Of a DNA stretch of 64,000 nt, positions 34,521 through 42,754 are shown piece after piece. Position 1 is the stretch's first letter, and every line of letters begins with the position of its first letter. The notes under the pieces were generated by a model. The model was given only the letters and a program-made list of their open reading frames with translations. It was not told the DNA's origin and searched no databases. Both the position numbers and the translations under genes were made by a program. The DNA lies in NCBI RefSeq assembly GCF_031450805.1, contig NZ_JARTVY010000005.1, positions 620,001-684,000 on the forward strand. Direction: 5' to 3'. The DNA is from Caballeronia sp031450805. Lineage in GTDB: Bacteria; Pseudomonadota; Gammaproteobacteria; Burkholderiales; Burkholderiaceae.

Positions 34521-36163
34521 CGGGCGGCAGCGCCGATGGCACGCAGGCGGGCATGATCGCAGGTCAGGGCGGCAGCACGCAAGGCGTCAAAGGCAGTCAG
34601 ACGCAAGCGGTGAGCGGCCAGTCGAGCGCGCCGCAGACGCTGGGCGGCGCCACTGGCGGCATTCCGAACCTGAAGCTGCCGGTCAATGGCCTCTAAACGT
34701 ACAACACCGCGCCGGGCGCGACCTATCTGATCGCCACCGATCCGCGCCTGACGCAATACGGGCAGTTCATCAGCAGCGACTACATGCTCAGGGCGCTGAA
34801 CCTCGATCCGGCCAAGACGATCAAGCGGCTGGGCGATGGCGCGTATGAAGAGCAACTCGTGCGCAACCAGATCACGCAACTGACGGGCCGCACGTTCCTG
34901 GACGGTTTCCACGACAACCTGAGCGAATACACCGCGCTGATGAACAACGGCGTGACGTATGCGAGGGAGTTCGGCCTTACGCCGGGCATTGCGCTGAGCG
35001 CCGAGCAGATGGCGCGGCTCACGAGCGATATGGTGTGGCTCGTCGAGCAGGATGTGACCTTGCCGGATGGCTCGCACCAGACGGTGCTGGTGCCGACCGT
35101 GTATCTCGCCCAGGCCAACGCGGTCGATCTGAAGCACAGCGGCGCGCTCGTCGCGGGCAACAGCGTGACGCTCAACGCGAGCGGCGACGTGAACAACAGC
35201 GGTCACGTCACGAGCAATCTGGCGACGACGATCATCGGCAACAATGTGGTCAACAGCGGCATCATCGGCAGCGGCGGGACCACGGCGGTCGTCGCGGTGC
35301 AGGATGTGCGCAACACGAGCGGGCGCATCGGCGGCAACGATGTGGTCGTGCAGGCCGGACGCGATGTCATCAACGAGACGCAGACGTATGGCGTATCGAA
35401 GTCGTTCACGGATAGATCGTTCTCCGGGACGACGACGAACACGAGCGCCGATGCAATCGGCACGATCTCGGCGACGAACAGCGCGACGGTCATCGCGGGC
35501 CGCGACGTCAATCTCAACGGCGCGCTGATCCAGAGCGGCGGCGACGCGACCGTCATGGCAGGACGGGATCTCAACGTCGGCACGACGACGCTGACCTCGA
35601 CCAAGGATTCATCCGGACACGGCGGACAGGACTTCCGTCACGACACGGTGACGCAGGAACTCGGGAGCGGCATCGTCGCGGGCGGCAACGTGACGACGGT
35701 TTCCGGTCGCGACGCGACGCTGACGGGATCGACGGTTGCAGCCGGCGGCGACGCCGCCATGATCGCCGGTCGCGATGTGACGGTGACGGCGTCGAAGGAC
35801 ACGCGCACGTACAGCGAGCAGTCGCTGAGCAACAGTCAGAGCCAGCACGCGAATTCGAGCTACGACGAGCGCGTGAACAGTTCGAGCGTGAGCGCGGGCG
35901 GCAACGTGGTGCTTGCGGCGGGGCAGGCGGGCGGCGGTGATCTCGCGGTGATGGGCTCGAGCGTCACGGCCGACAAAGGCGGCGTGGCGCTGGTTTCGAC
36001 GGGCGATGTCGCTATCGGCAGCGTAAGCGAAACGCACGACTCGCAGGGCTGGTCTCGCAGCATGATAGCGGCAACGAGACTGCGACGACGAAGAGTGCGG
36101 TCGGTGCGGGCACGATCAATATCACGGACAAGGATCATCAGACGCAGGACGTCGCGAGCCTGA
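34502..36163 (+). pseudogene. bcpA/cdiA-type exoprotein, middle fragment
   Basis: Second frame of the broken exoprotein. The homologous reading resumes at about 34502 (SGVTGGSADG) and contains an in-frame TAA at 34694 within NGL-stop-TYNTAPGATYL, where the family has a Tyr codon, so TAC to TAA is the simplest explanation. After this come the typical YLIATDPRLTQYGQF, MLRALNLDPAKTIKRLGDG and YLAQANAVDLKHSGALVAG regions, and filamentous-haemagglutinin repeats of the INETQTYG and VIAGRDVNLNGALIQSGGD kind. Homology leaves this frame again near 36055, after SETHDSQGW, where another segment is missing. Confidence 0.85.
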
Positions 36164-37236
36164 ATCGTGATACGACGGACTTAAATGGCACGGTCAGCAA
36201 GTTGCCGGATTTGAACAATCTGCTTCAGCAGCAAGCGAGCACGCAACAGGCAGCGGCGATCGTGGCGCAGACGGTGGCGACGCAGATCGGAAACTATGCG
36301 CAGCGGCAGAAGGAGGCGGCCGAGGCGGCGGGCGATCAGGCGACGGCGGACAAGTGGAAGGAAGGTGGTGAGTATCGTATTGCGATGCATATCGCGGGCG
36401 GGGCGGCGGTGGCGGGACTGGGAGGCGGGAGCGTTGCGGGCGGTGCGGCTGGAGCAGGGGTATCGGCAGCGCTGGCGGGCAATCTGAACGACCTCAGTAA
36501 CGCCATTACCAGAGCAAGTCCGACGGGTAACGCGGACGCGGACCGCGCGCTGGGAAATATCATCGCGAACGCGCTGGCGGCCGGAGCGGGTGCGGTCGTC
36601 GGCGGCAGCAGCGGCGCATCGATCGGCTCGGCCGTGGATATGTACAACGCTGAAGCGCACTGTTCGAATCAGAAGTGTGAGGGGAGCACACCGGGATCCA
36701 TATCAGCGGGAATACGAAACGGGATTGTCTCGATCGCCGAGATGGCCGTGAATCTGCCCAATGGTGGGCCGTTCGCTTCGCCTAGCGATCCTGGGTATAT
36801 CTCGCTCGACGGCTTGCGTGTACCGTACTCGCCAGGCGACGCAGTAGGGCCGGATGTGGAGTTCTGGACGGCTGTGCTGGCGACCAGAGGTTCAAAGGGA
36901 ACTGCAGCCGAAGCGAGAGCGCTGACGGAAGCGGAAGCGTTCGAACGGTCCCTTGTCAATTTGCCGCCCGGAGAGAGAGTTGCGCAGGTCAAACAAACGG
37001 CCCAGACGGTCGCGGCGGACAACGGCTGGGCGAAGGACTCGCAACTCAGCCGACTCAATGGACGCGATGTATACCGTGCAGACGACGGTACCCTTTATGC
37101 TGTCGATTCACAACATGGACGCTTCGAACAGGTCAATGGAAAAACCGGTGCACACATGGGTGAAGTGAGTATGCTGGATCTGAAGACGACGAAACCTGCT
37201 GACACGTCTGGACAACACGACCTTCGACTGAAATGA
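36061..37236 (+). pseudogene. bcpA/cdiA-type exoprotein, 3' fragment with colicin E3-type toxin domain
   Basis: Third frame, 391 residues, open to the natural stop. It begins in the pretoxin region (GTINITDKDHQTQDVASLNR, then DLNGTVSKLPDLNNLL) and continues through a glycine/alanine-rich membrane-like stretch (AVAGLGGGSVAGGAAGAGVS) to AVDMYNAEAHC, at the position of the Burkholderia NxxLYN-type junction. The variable tail then ends in LYAVDSQHGRFEQ and GAHMGEV. DSQHGxxE matches the colicin E3 rRNase core: Asp55, His58 and Glu62 of that domain are all kept, while Tyr64 is Val. E3-type toxins cut 16S rRNA in the decoding site. The toxin cannot be exported from this locus because signal and toxin are in different frames. 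Its stop overlaps the immunity gene by 4 bp. Confidence 0.85.
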
Positions 37237-37559
37237 CGAATTGGAAAAGACTAATTGAGAGCCCAAATTCAGAACTCGAGCGAGGCACATTGCTTCGCTT
37301 CGTGGCTGGGCAGCCATTCGAGAGCCATGTCGTAATGATGGTTTGCGAAGCGCCGGATAAATCTGATAGGCTCGGACTGATAGCTATCAGTGGCTACAAG
37401 GCAGGAATCAATTGCTATGTGGTATTCCCACAAGACACTGCCTCATATCGCTTGTCAACTCGCTGGCTCATCGAGAATTGGCAGCATTGGGTTTGGCCAA
37501 ACGGCGATGTTAGTCAAGTGGAAGTCCACGAACCGCTAGATGCGTTGGAGATCGACTGA
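37233..37559 (+). CDS. bcpI: Probable immunity protein of the CDI toxin (Imm45-like)
   Basis: 108 residues. The ATG at 37233 overlaps the exoprotein stop (ATGA), the normal coupling of cdiA/bcpA to its immunity gene. The protein is soluble and acidic, with RGTLLRFVAGQPFESHVVMM, ISGYKAGINCYVVFPQ and a tryptophan-rich RWLIENWQHWVWPNGD, a combination that resembles the Imm45 family by memory of its pattern. The DNA is clearly less GC-rich than its surroundings (near 48 % by eye), as expected for a swapped toxin-immunity cassette. It is intact and presumably protects against sibling or foreign E3-type toxin. Position makes the role likely; family name is moderate. Confidence 0.75.
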   Translation: MTNWKRLIESPNSELERGTLLRFVAGQPFESHVVMMVCEAPDKSDRLGLIAISGYKAGINCYVVFPQDTASYRLSTRWLIENWQHWVWPNGDVSQVEVHEPLDALEID

Positions 37560-37803
37560 GAGGGAATTAGACGGTCGCCCTAGATCTCGTGTTTCGTCGT
37601 GCACGCAGCCAAGGCGGTGACCGTCCTTCTTCCGCTAGCACAGATACGGCCATGAGGTTTGAACGCGGTTGTTGAGGCCCTCTGCTGCGAAGCTGTGGGC
37701 GCGGCACAGACAGTGGTGCCGGATGCAGGTTGCCGTACCGTTGTAGTCGAACCTTGCCAAGCGGTAACCGCCGGCACCACGTGGAGAGGCGCAAAGGCGC
37801 AAG
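37560..37803. other. Gap between bcpI and bcpB (position of optional bcpO)
   Basis: In Burkholderia bcpAIOB loci a small lipoprotein gene may lie here. No intact ORF with a lipobox is visible. One forward frame reads CCEAVGAAQTVVPDAG and CRTVVVEPCQAVTAGTTW before a stop at about 37828, but it has upstream stops and no lipobox start. Most likely remnant or non-coding. Confidence 0.4.
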
Positions 37804-39639
37804 GTGAGTCGACTTTCGTCGATTAGTTCTTCGAGTAGAGTAATGGCAATTAGTTTGAGGCTGGCGGCGTTGCCGCTTACAGCCCTGGTATCGCTCGCCG
37901 TTCAGGCGCAACAAGCGCCTGCGCGCGCCGATGAGGCAGCTGCGGCACGTGCGAACGCTGAGCAGAGTCAGCAGATTCAACAACAGCGCGAAGCGCAGCA
38001 GCGAGAAGCAGCGGTACAGGCACCCACGGTGCGTTCGACGCTTCCGACTGTGGGGGCCTACCCCGAACTACCCATCGAGTCGCCATGCTTTCGCATCGAC
38101 ACGTTCGCGCTCGATGTGCCTGCGACATTGCCCGATGCGGTGCGTATCAAAGGCGCATCGGCGCTGCCGCTGGACCCGTTCGCGTTTGCGCGTGAATGGC
38201 TCGACCATTACACAGGCCAATGCGTCGGCAAAGACGGCGTCAATCTGATCACGAAAGGCTTGCAGCAAGCGATTCTCGGTCGCGGTCTCGTGACAACGCG
38301 CGTGCTGTTGCCCGAGCAAGACTTATCGACGGGTACGCTCAAGGTTGCACTCGTGCCGGGGCTCATCCGGGAGGTGCGCTTCGCCGACCCAATCTCGTGG
38401 GGCACGTGGAAAACCGCCTTCCCCGCAAGACCCGGTGACGTGCTGAACCTGCGCGATCTCGAACAGGGCCTCGAGCAGATGAAGCGCGTCGCCAGCCAGG
38501 ACGTCTCGATGAAGATCGAGCCGACCAGCGTCCCGGGCGAAAGCGATGTCGTTCTCACGCTCAAGCGATCGAAGCCATGGACGTTCGTCGCATCGGTCGA
38601 TAACTCAGGCAGCCGCGCGACTGGCAAGCTGCAAGGCAATGTGAGCCTCGGCATCGACAATCTGCTCGGCCTGAACGACATCCTGACCCTCGGCGCGAGT
38701 CAGGATCTGTATTTCAAAGACAAAGCGCTCGGCTCCCACGGCTTCAACGGCTCGTACTCGATGCCGTGGGGTTACTGGACGGCGACGCTGTTCGGCAACA
38801 CGAACACGTACTACCAGCAGATTGCGGGCGTGAATCAGACCTTCGTATCGAGCGGCAATTCGCAGTCGGCCGGGGTGAAGCTGGCTCGCGTGCTGCGTCG
38901 CGATCAGAACGACGTGTTCGGCGGTTACGTGCAGTTGTCCAAACGCTTCGGCGCGAGTTTCATCGACGACACGGAAATCGAAATCCAGCGCCGCAACAAC
39001 ACGTTCTTCGAAGCGGGCCTGACCGATCGTCACTACTTCGGCGGCGCACAGTTCGATGGCACGCTTGCGTATCGACAGGGCATCGGCGCATTCGGCGGGA
39101 AGGCCGATCCATCGCTGGCGTACGATCCGAACATCGCGCCGACGCCAGCAACGAAACCCGACGGCCCGACCTATCGGTTCCACATGGCCGTGCTGGATGC
39201 CAACCTGTCGGTGCCCTTCGCGATCGCATCGCAGGCGCTCAGATACGTGACGACCTTCCACGGTCAATACACGAACGACACGCTGTTCTACGTCGACGAT
39301 CTCACCATCGGCAGCCGCTACACAGTACGCGGCTTCGACGGCGAACAGATGCTGGCAGGCGAGAAGGGTTTCTATTGGCGCAACGAGTTGCAAGCGCCGA
39401 TCGGCAAGACTGGCCAGTCGCTTTACGCCGGTATCGACTATGGCCGCGTGTTCGGACCGAACACGGCGTTTCTGGCGGGCACGCAACTGGTCGGCGCAGT
39501 CATCGGCGTACGCGGCGGCGTCCCGGGTAAGTACGCGGGGCTCAGCTACGACCTATTCGCCGGCACGCCGATCCACAAGCCGTCGGCATTCACGACATCG
39601 CGCGTATCGGTCGGCTTCCACGTCACAGCCCAACTCTAG
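37804..39639 (+). CDS. bcpB: Two-partner secretion outer-membrane transporter (ShlB/FhaC/HecB family)
   Basis: 611 residues from a GTG at 37804 (AAGG 6 bp upstream); an ATG at 37843 would shorten the signal peptide region by 13 residues. Signal peptide core SLRLAALPLTALVSLAVQAQ, then a Gln/Ala/Glu-rich periplasmic helix. Two POTRA domains (about 90-260, with CFRIDTFAL and LVPGLIREVRFAD) lead to a 16-strand beta-barrel with the loop-6 motif VRGFDGEQMLAGEKGFYWRN, where VRGF is the family signature. It ends in SVGFHVTAQL, a typical Phe/Leu-terminated beta-signal. It would export BcpA through its TPS domain. Intact although its substrate gene is broken, so it may serve another exoprotein. Confidence 0.92.
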   Translation: MSRLSSISSSSRVMAISLRLAALPLTALVSLAVQAQQAPARADEAAAARANAEQSQQIQQQREAQQREAAVQAPTVRSTLPTVGAYPELPIESPCFRIDTFALDVPATLPDAVRIKGASALPLDPFAFAREWLDHYTGQCVGKDGVNLITKGLQQAILGRGLVTTRVLLPEQDLSTGTLKVALVPGLIREVRFADPISWGTWKTAFPARPGDVLNLRDLEQGLEQMKRVASQDVSMKIEPTSVPGESDVVLTLKRSKPWTFVASVDNSGSRATGKLQGNVSLGIDNLLGLNDILTLGASQDLYFKDKALGSHGFNGSYSMPWGYWTATLFGNTNTYYQQIAGVNQTFVSSGNSQSAGVKLARVLRRDQNDVFGGYVQLSKRFGASFIDDTEIEIQRRNNTFFEAGLTDRHYFGGAQFDGTLAYRQGIGAFGGKADPSLAYDPNIAPTPATKPDGPTYRFHMAVLDANLSVPFAIASQALRYVTTFHGQYTNDTLFYVDDLTIGSRYTVRGFDGEQMLAGEKGFYWRNELQAPIGKTGQSLYAGIDYGRVFGPNTAFLAGTQLVGAVIGVRGGVPGKYAGLSYDLFAGTPIHKPSAFTTSRVSVGFHVTAQL

Positions 39640-39668
39640 GAACAAGCCTCAAAAGAAATCGCGATTCA

Positions 39669-39698
39669 TTCGCTCGTCGAGCTTTCTCAACGAGCGAA
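39669..39698. terminator. Inverted repeat between convergent genes
   Basis: TTCGCTCGT and ACGAGCGAA form a perfect 9-bp stem with a 12-nt loop between the stops of bcpB and the convergent HTH-GAF gene. There is no T-run, so termination is only likely. Confidence 0.4.
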
Positions 39699-39716
39699 CG
39701 ATCGCGCGCCACAGCG

Positions 39717-40823
39717 TCACCCCGCCTTGTTCCACCGCTCCGCCCGCCGCCGCGTCACCAGCCCGATCCGGTCCGACGCAAGCCCCGCGAGATTGACTAG
39801 CCGCCGCTTCTGCACCGCATCGATCACACGCGGCTGCCGGTCGATGCCGCACAGCGCCCCAAGCGCATTCCCCTGAGCATCGCGCAAAGGCGCGCCCGCA
39901 TAGAACCGGATGCGCGGCTCGCCGGTCACGAGCGGATTCGCGTTGAATCGCACATCGGCGGCGGCATCGTCGACGACGAACACATCGTTCTGCATGATCG
40001 TGAAATTGCAGAACGCCCACGGCCGCGGCGTCTCTTGCGCGTTGAGTCCCCACCGCGCCTTGAACCATTGACGATCCGGCGTCAACAGCGTCATCAGGCT
40101 GATCGGCACGCGCAATATCTCGGCCGTGAGTTGAACGATCTCGTCGAATTCGGGCTCGTTGACCGTATCGACGAGCCCCGTGCGCGCCACGGCCTGCACG
40201 CGCGCCTCCTCGTTCGCGGCAATCGGATAGGACGATGCAGCATCATCGGGCGGCGTAAGTGCGAGGCACCGCATCAGCGCCGCCGTGAACGCAGCGCGGT
40301 CGGCGGGCGTCTGCAGCACCGTCACGCGCGACAGCCTTCCGAGATCCGCTTCGAGTTGCGCGCTGCTCATGTCGGTCACGATGAGCATCCGCATATGCCC
40401 GAGATCGCGCGACTGGAGCAGACGCCGCGCCATCGACAGACGTTCCCAGTCGCCGCGCATCAGCTCGATTGCAATGACAGCCGGCATCGCGACGCCCGCA
40501 TCGAGCATCGCGTTGAACGGATCGCTCTGGCCGATGCCGCGCAGGCCCGCCGCAGCCACCGCCTCCAGATAGGCCGGCAACGCCGCATCCGACGCCACCA
40601 CGAGCGCAATCGCATTCTCGACGCGCGCCGCAGGCTGCCGCCCATTGCCGAGCTGGTCGCGCAGCGCGATGACCGCGCTCGTACGCACGCGACGATGCCC
40701 GCCCGGCGTCTTCCACGATTCGATCATCCCCTGCTCGATCCACGTTTGCGCCGTCTTGACCGATACGCCGAGAATGGCCGCCGCGTCGCGGGTCGTCAGG
40801 ATGGGATCGTCGTTCAATGACAT
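39717..40823 (-). CDS. MerR/excisionase-type HTH regulator with receiver-like and GAF domains
   Basis: 368 residues from the ATG at 40823 with AAGGAG upstream. Residues 5-60 form an excisionase-like HTH (LTTRDAAAILGVSVKTAQTW, then GGHRRVRTSAV), as in BldC or MerR-type DNA-binding. Residues 75-205 resemble a receiver-like alpha/beta fold, with AIALVVASDAALPAYLEAV and MLIVTDMSSAQLEADL, but without a clear phospho-acceptor triad. Residues 215-355 are a GAF domain with the motif RFYAGAPLRDAQGNALGALC, which is typical of small stand-alone GAF proteins. It probably couples an internal signal to transcription. Neighbours do not reveal targets. Confidence 0.78.
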   Translation of the reverse strand: MSLNDDPILTTRDAAAILGVSVKTAQTWIEQGMIESWKTPGGHRRVRTSAVIALRDQLGNGRQPAARVENAIALVVASDAALPAYLEAVAAAGLRGIGQSDPFNAMLDAGVAMPAVIAIELMRGDWERLSMARRLLQSRDLGHMRMLIVTDMSSAQLEADLGRLSRVTVLQTPADRAAFTAALMRCLALTPPDDAASSYPIAANEEARVQAVARTGLVDTVNEPEFDEIVQLTAEILRVPISLMTLLTPDRQWFKARWGLNAQETPRPWAFCNFTIMQNDVFVVDDAAADVRFNANPLVTGEPRIRFYAGAPLRDAQGNALGALCGIDRQPRVIDAVQKRRLVNLAGLASDRIGLVTRRRAERWNKAG

Positions 40824-41007
40824 GAGGCTCCTTGCGTTGAGGGCGCAAACGATAGCTGGCTTCGGCTTAAAGCACAATCGCCGAATTTGATAGAAACGGC
40901 AATTTTCCGCTTGCGCTATTCTTCAGTTAAATCTACGCTTAACGCGCTTATCTCGCTGTCTTCTGCGGTCATCGGTCGCAATTACCAACGGTTGTGCGGT
41001 GTGTCGG
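40824..41007. other. Intergenic region between the HTH-GAF gene and the chemoreceptor gene
   Basis: Part of a 310-bp divergent gap. It is AT-richer than the genes and should carry both promoters. No ORF is supported. Confidence 0.4.
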
Positions 41008-41034
41008 TAATTATGGCTTCCATCGAGCCGAAGA
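41008..41034 (+). promoter_or_regulatory. Candidate sigma-28 (FliA) promoter for the chemoreceptor gene
   Basis: TAAT, 15 bp, then GCCGAAGA, compared with the consensus TAAA-N15-GCCGATAA: three of four and six of eight positions match with exact spacing. It lies 100 bp before the start codon of a chemotaxis gene, the class usually served by FliA. Confidence 0.4.
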
Positions 41035-41133
41035 GCAAGACGGCGAAAATTGATAAAAACGGAAAGTCTCGATAATGCAGCGGGTACGCATCTCCCGCAC
41101 GCCGCGGACCACGGCGCACTACACAACAACACC

Positions 41134-42714
41134 ATGAATCTCAAGACCATGTCGATCAAGGCGAAGCTCGCCTTGTCATTCAGCTTTCTCACGGGCGTCG
41201 TGCTGATCGTATCGGCGGTATCGATCAACGCGCTCGGCGATGCGAACCGGCGCTTCACCGGCTATGTCGAAGGCGCCAATGCGCGGGCCGCGATGGCGGA
41301 GCAGGTTCGCGCCGCAGTCGACCGGCGCGCAATCGCCGCGCGCAACATGGCGCTCGTGTCGACGCCCGCCGATTTCGCGCTGGAGAAGGCGGCGGAAGCA
41401 CGCGCGCAGGCGGACGTCACCGCGAACCTCGGCAAGCTGAGCGCGATGATCGCGTCCGCCACGGATACGACCGACGAAGCACGCTCGCTCGTCGCCGAAA
41501 TCAACCGCGTCGAAGCGCTCTATGCGCCGGTCGCGCAATCCATCGTCGAACTCGCGAGCGAGCACCGGCAGGACGAAGCGGTACGCAAGATCAACGACGA
41601 ATGCCGCCCGCTGCTGGCCGCGCTGGTCGGCGCCACCGACGCTTACTCGCGCCACACGCATCGGCGCGCCGAAGCGCTCGTGGCCGACGCGCACGAACAC
41701 TATGCGGTGCAGTTGCAGATTCTCGCGGCCATCTGCCTCGGCGCCGTCGCGGCTGCGGTGCTGGCGGGCGTCGTCATCACGCGCGGACTCACGCGCGCGC
41801 TCGGCACCGAGCCGGCCACGCTCAAGGAAATCACGCAGCGCGTTGCTTCGGGCGATCTCAGTCCGGTCGGCATGACGCGCGCGGCGCCCGCAGGCAGCGT
41901 GCTCTCGTCGATGGACGCCATGCAGAAGAGCCTCGTCACGCTGATCGGCGAGGTACGCATGGCCGCCGACGGCATCGCGACCGGTTCGATGCAGATCGCC
42001 TCCGGCAACGCCGATCTCTCCGCGCGCACGGAAGAGCAAGCGTCGTCGCTGCAGGAAACGGCGGCGAGCATGGAAGAACTGACGTCGACGGTTCGGCAGA
42101 ATGCCGACAACGCTCAGCAGGCGAGCACGCTGTCGGCGAACGCGTCGCACGTCGCGCAGCAGGGCAACGCAGTGGTGACGCGCGTCGTCGAGACGATGAC
42201 CGCCATCAGCGAGAGTTCGCTCAGGATCGCGGACATCATCGGGATCATCGAAGGCATCGCATTCCAGACCAACATCCTCGCGCTGAACGCGGCAGTCGAG
42301 GCGGCGCGCGCGGGTGAGCAAGGGCGCGGATTCGCCGTCGTGGCATCCGAAGTGCGCTCGCTCGCGCAGCGTTCCTCGCACGCGGCCAAGGAGATCAAGG
42401 AGCTGATCGGCGCGTCGGTGGCGAAAGTGGAAGCGGGCTTCGTGCTCGCGCAGGATGCGGGCGCCACCATGAGCGACGTGCTCCGCGCGGTGGCGCGCGT
42501 ATCCGACATCATGGACGAGATCGCCGCGGCCTCCGGGGAACAGAGCCGCGGCATCGAGCAGGTCAATCAGGCGATCGCGCAGATGGATCGCGTCACGCAG
42601 CAGAACGCCGCGCTCGTCGAACAGGCCGCGGCCGCTTCTCAGGCGCTCGACGATCAGGGGCGGCACCTGTCGCGAACCGTCTCGCAGTTTCGCATCGAAC
42701 ACGCTCGTGCATGA
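41134..42714 (+). CDS. Methyl-accepting chemotaxis protein
   Basis: 526 residues from the ATG at 41134. Helix 1 (about 11-33) includes LSFSFLTGVVLIVSAVSI; a periplasmic four-helix ligand domain follows (to about 190); helix 2 is LAAICLGAVAAAVLAGVVIT; then HAMP and a long cytoplasmic coiled coil. The signalling tip is fully conserved: IAFQTNILALNAAVEAARAG followed by EQGRGFAVVASEVRSLAQRS. Methylation-type Glu/Gln pairs (TEEQASSLQETAASMEELT) are present. The C-terminus ends EHARA without a CheR-binding NWETF-type pentapeptide. Tar/Tsr-like architecture, ligand unknown. It is followed 40 bp later by a GGDEF-EAL gene. Confidence 0.93.
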   Translation: MNLKTMSIKAKLALSFSFLTGVVLIVSAVSINALGDANRRFTGYVEGANARAAMAEQVRAAVDRRAIAARNMALVSTPADFALEKAAEARAQADVTANLGKLSAMIASATDTTDEARSLVAEINRVEALYAPVAQSIVELASEHRQDEAVRKINDECRPLLAALVGATDAYSRHTHRRAEALVADAHEHYAVQLQILAAICLGAVAAAVLAGVVITRGLTRALGTEPATLKEITQRVASGDLSPVGMTRAAPAGSVLSSMDAMQKSLVTLIGEVRMAADGIATGSMQIASGNADLSARTEEQASSLQETAASMEELTSTVRQNADNAQQASTLSANASHVAQQGNAVVTRVVETMTAISESSLRIADIIGIIEGIAFQTNILALNAAVEAARAGEQGRGFAVVASEVRSLAQRSSHAAKEIKELIGASVAKVEAGFVLAQDAGATMSDVLRAVARVSDIMDEIAAASGEQSRGIEQVNQAIAQMDRVTQQNAALVEQAAAASQALDDQGRHLSRTVSQFRIEHARA

Positions 42715-42754
42715 CCCGCGCGCGGCCCGCGAATCGCAATACTGAGAGGTAGTC

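Noticed and set aside
33000..36000. Possible CRISPR or tandem-repeat array
   Set aside because: The repeats are degenerate, about 60-80 bp and in coding frame; they are haemagglutinin repeats of the exoprotein.
37567..37983. Minus-strand frame between bcpI and bcpB
   Set aside because: It runs into the antisense of the bcpB signal peptide region and has no ribosome site or family likeness.
42715..42754. Terminator between the chemoreceptor and GGDEF-EAL genes
   Set aside because: No stable stem with T-run is visible in the 40-bp gap; co-transcription is more likely.
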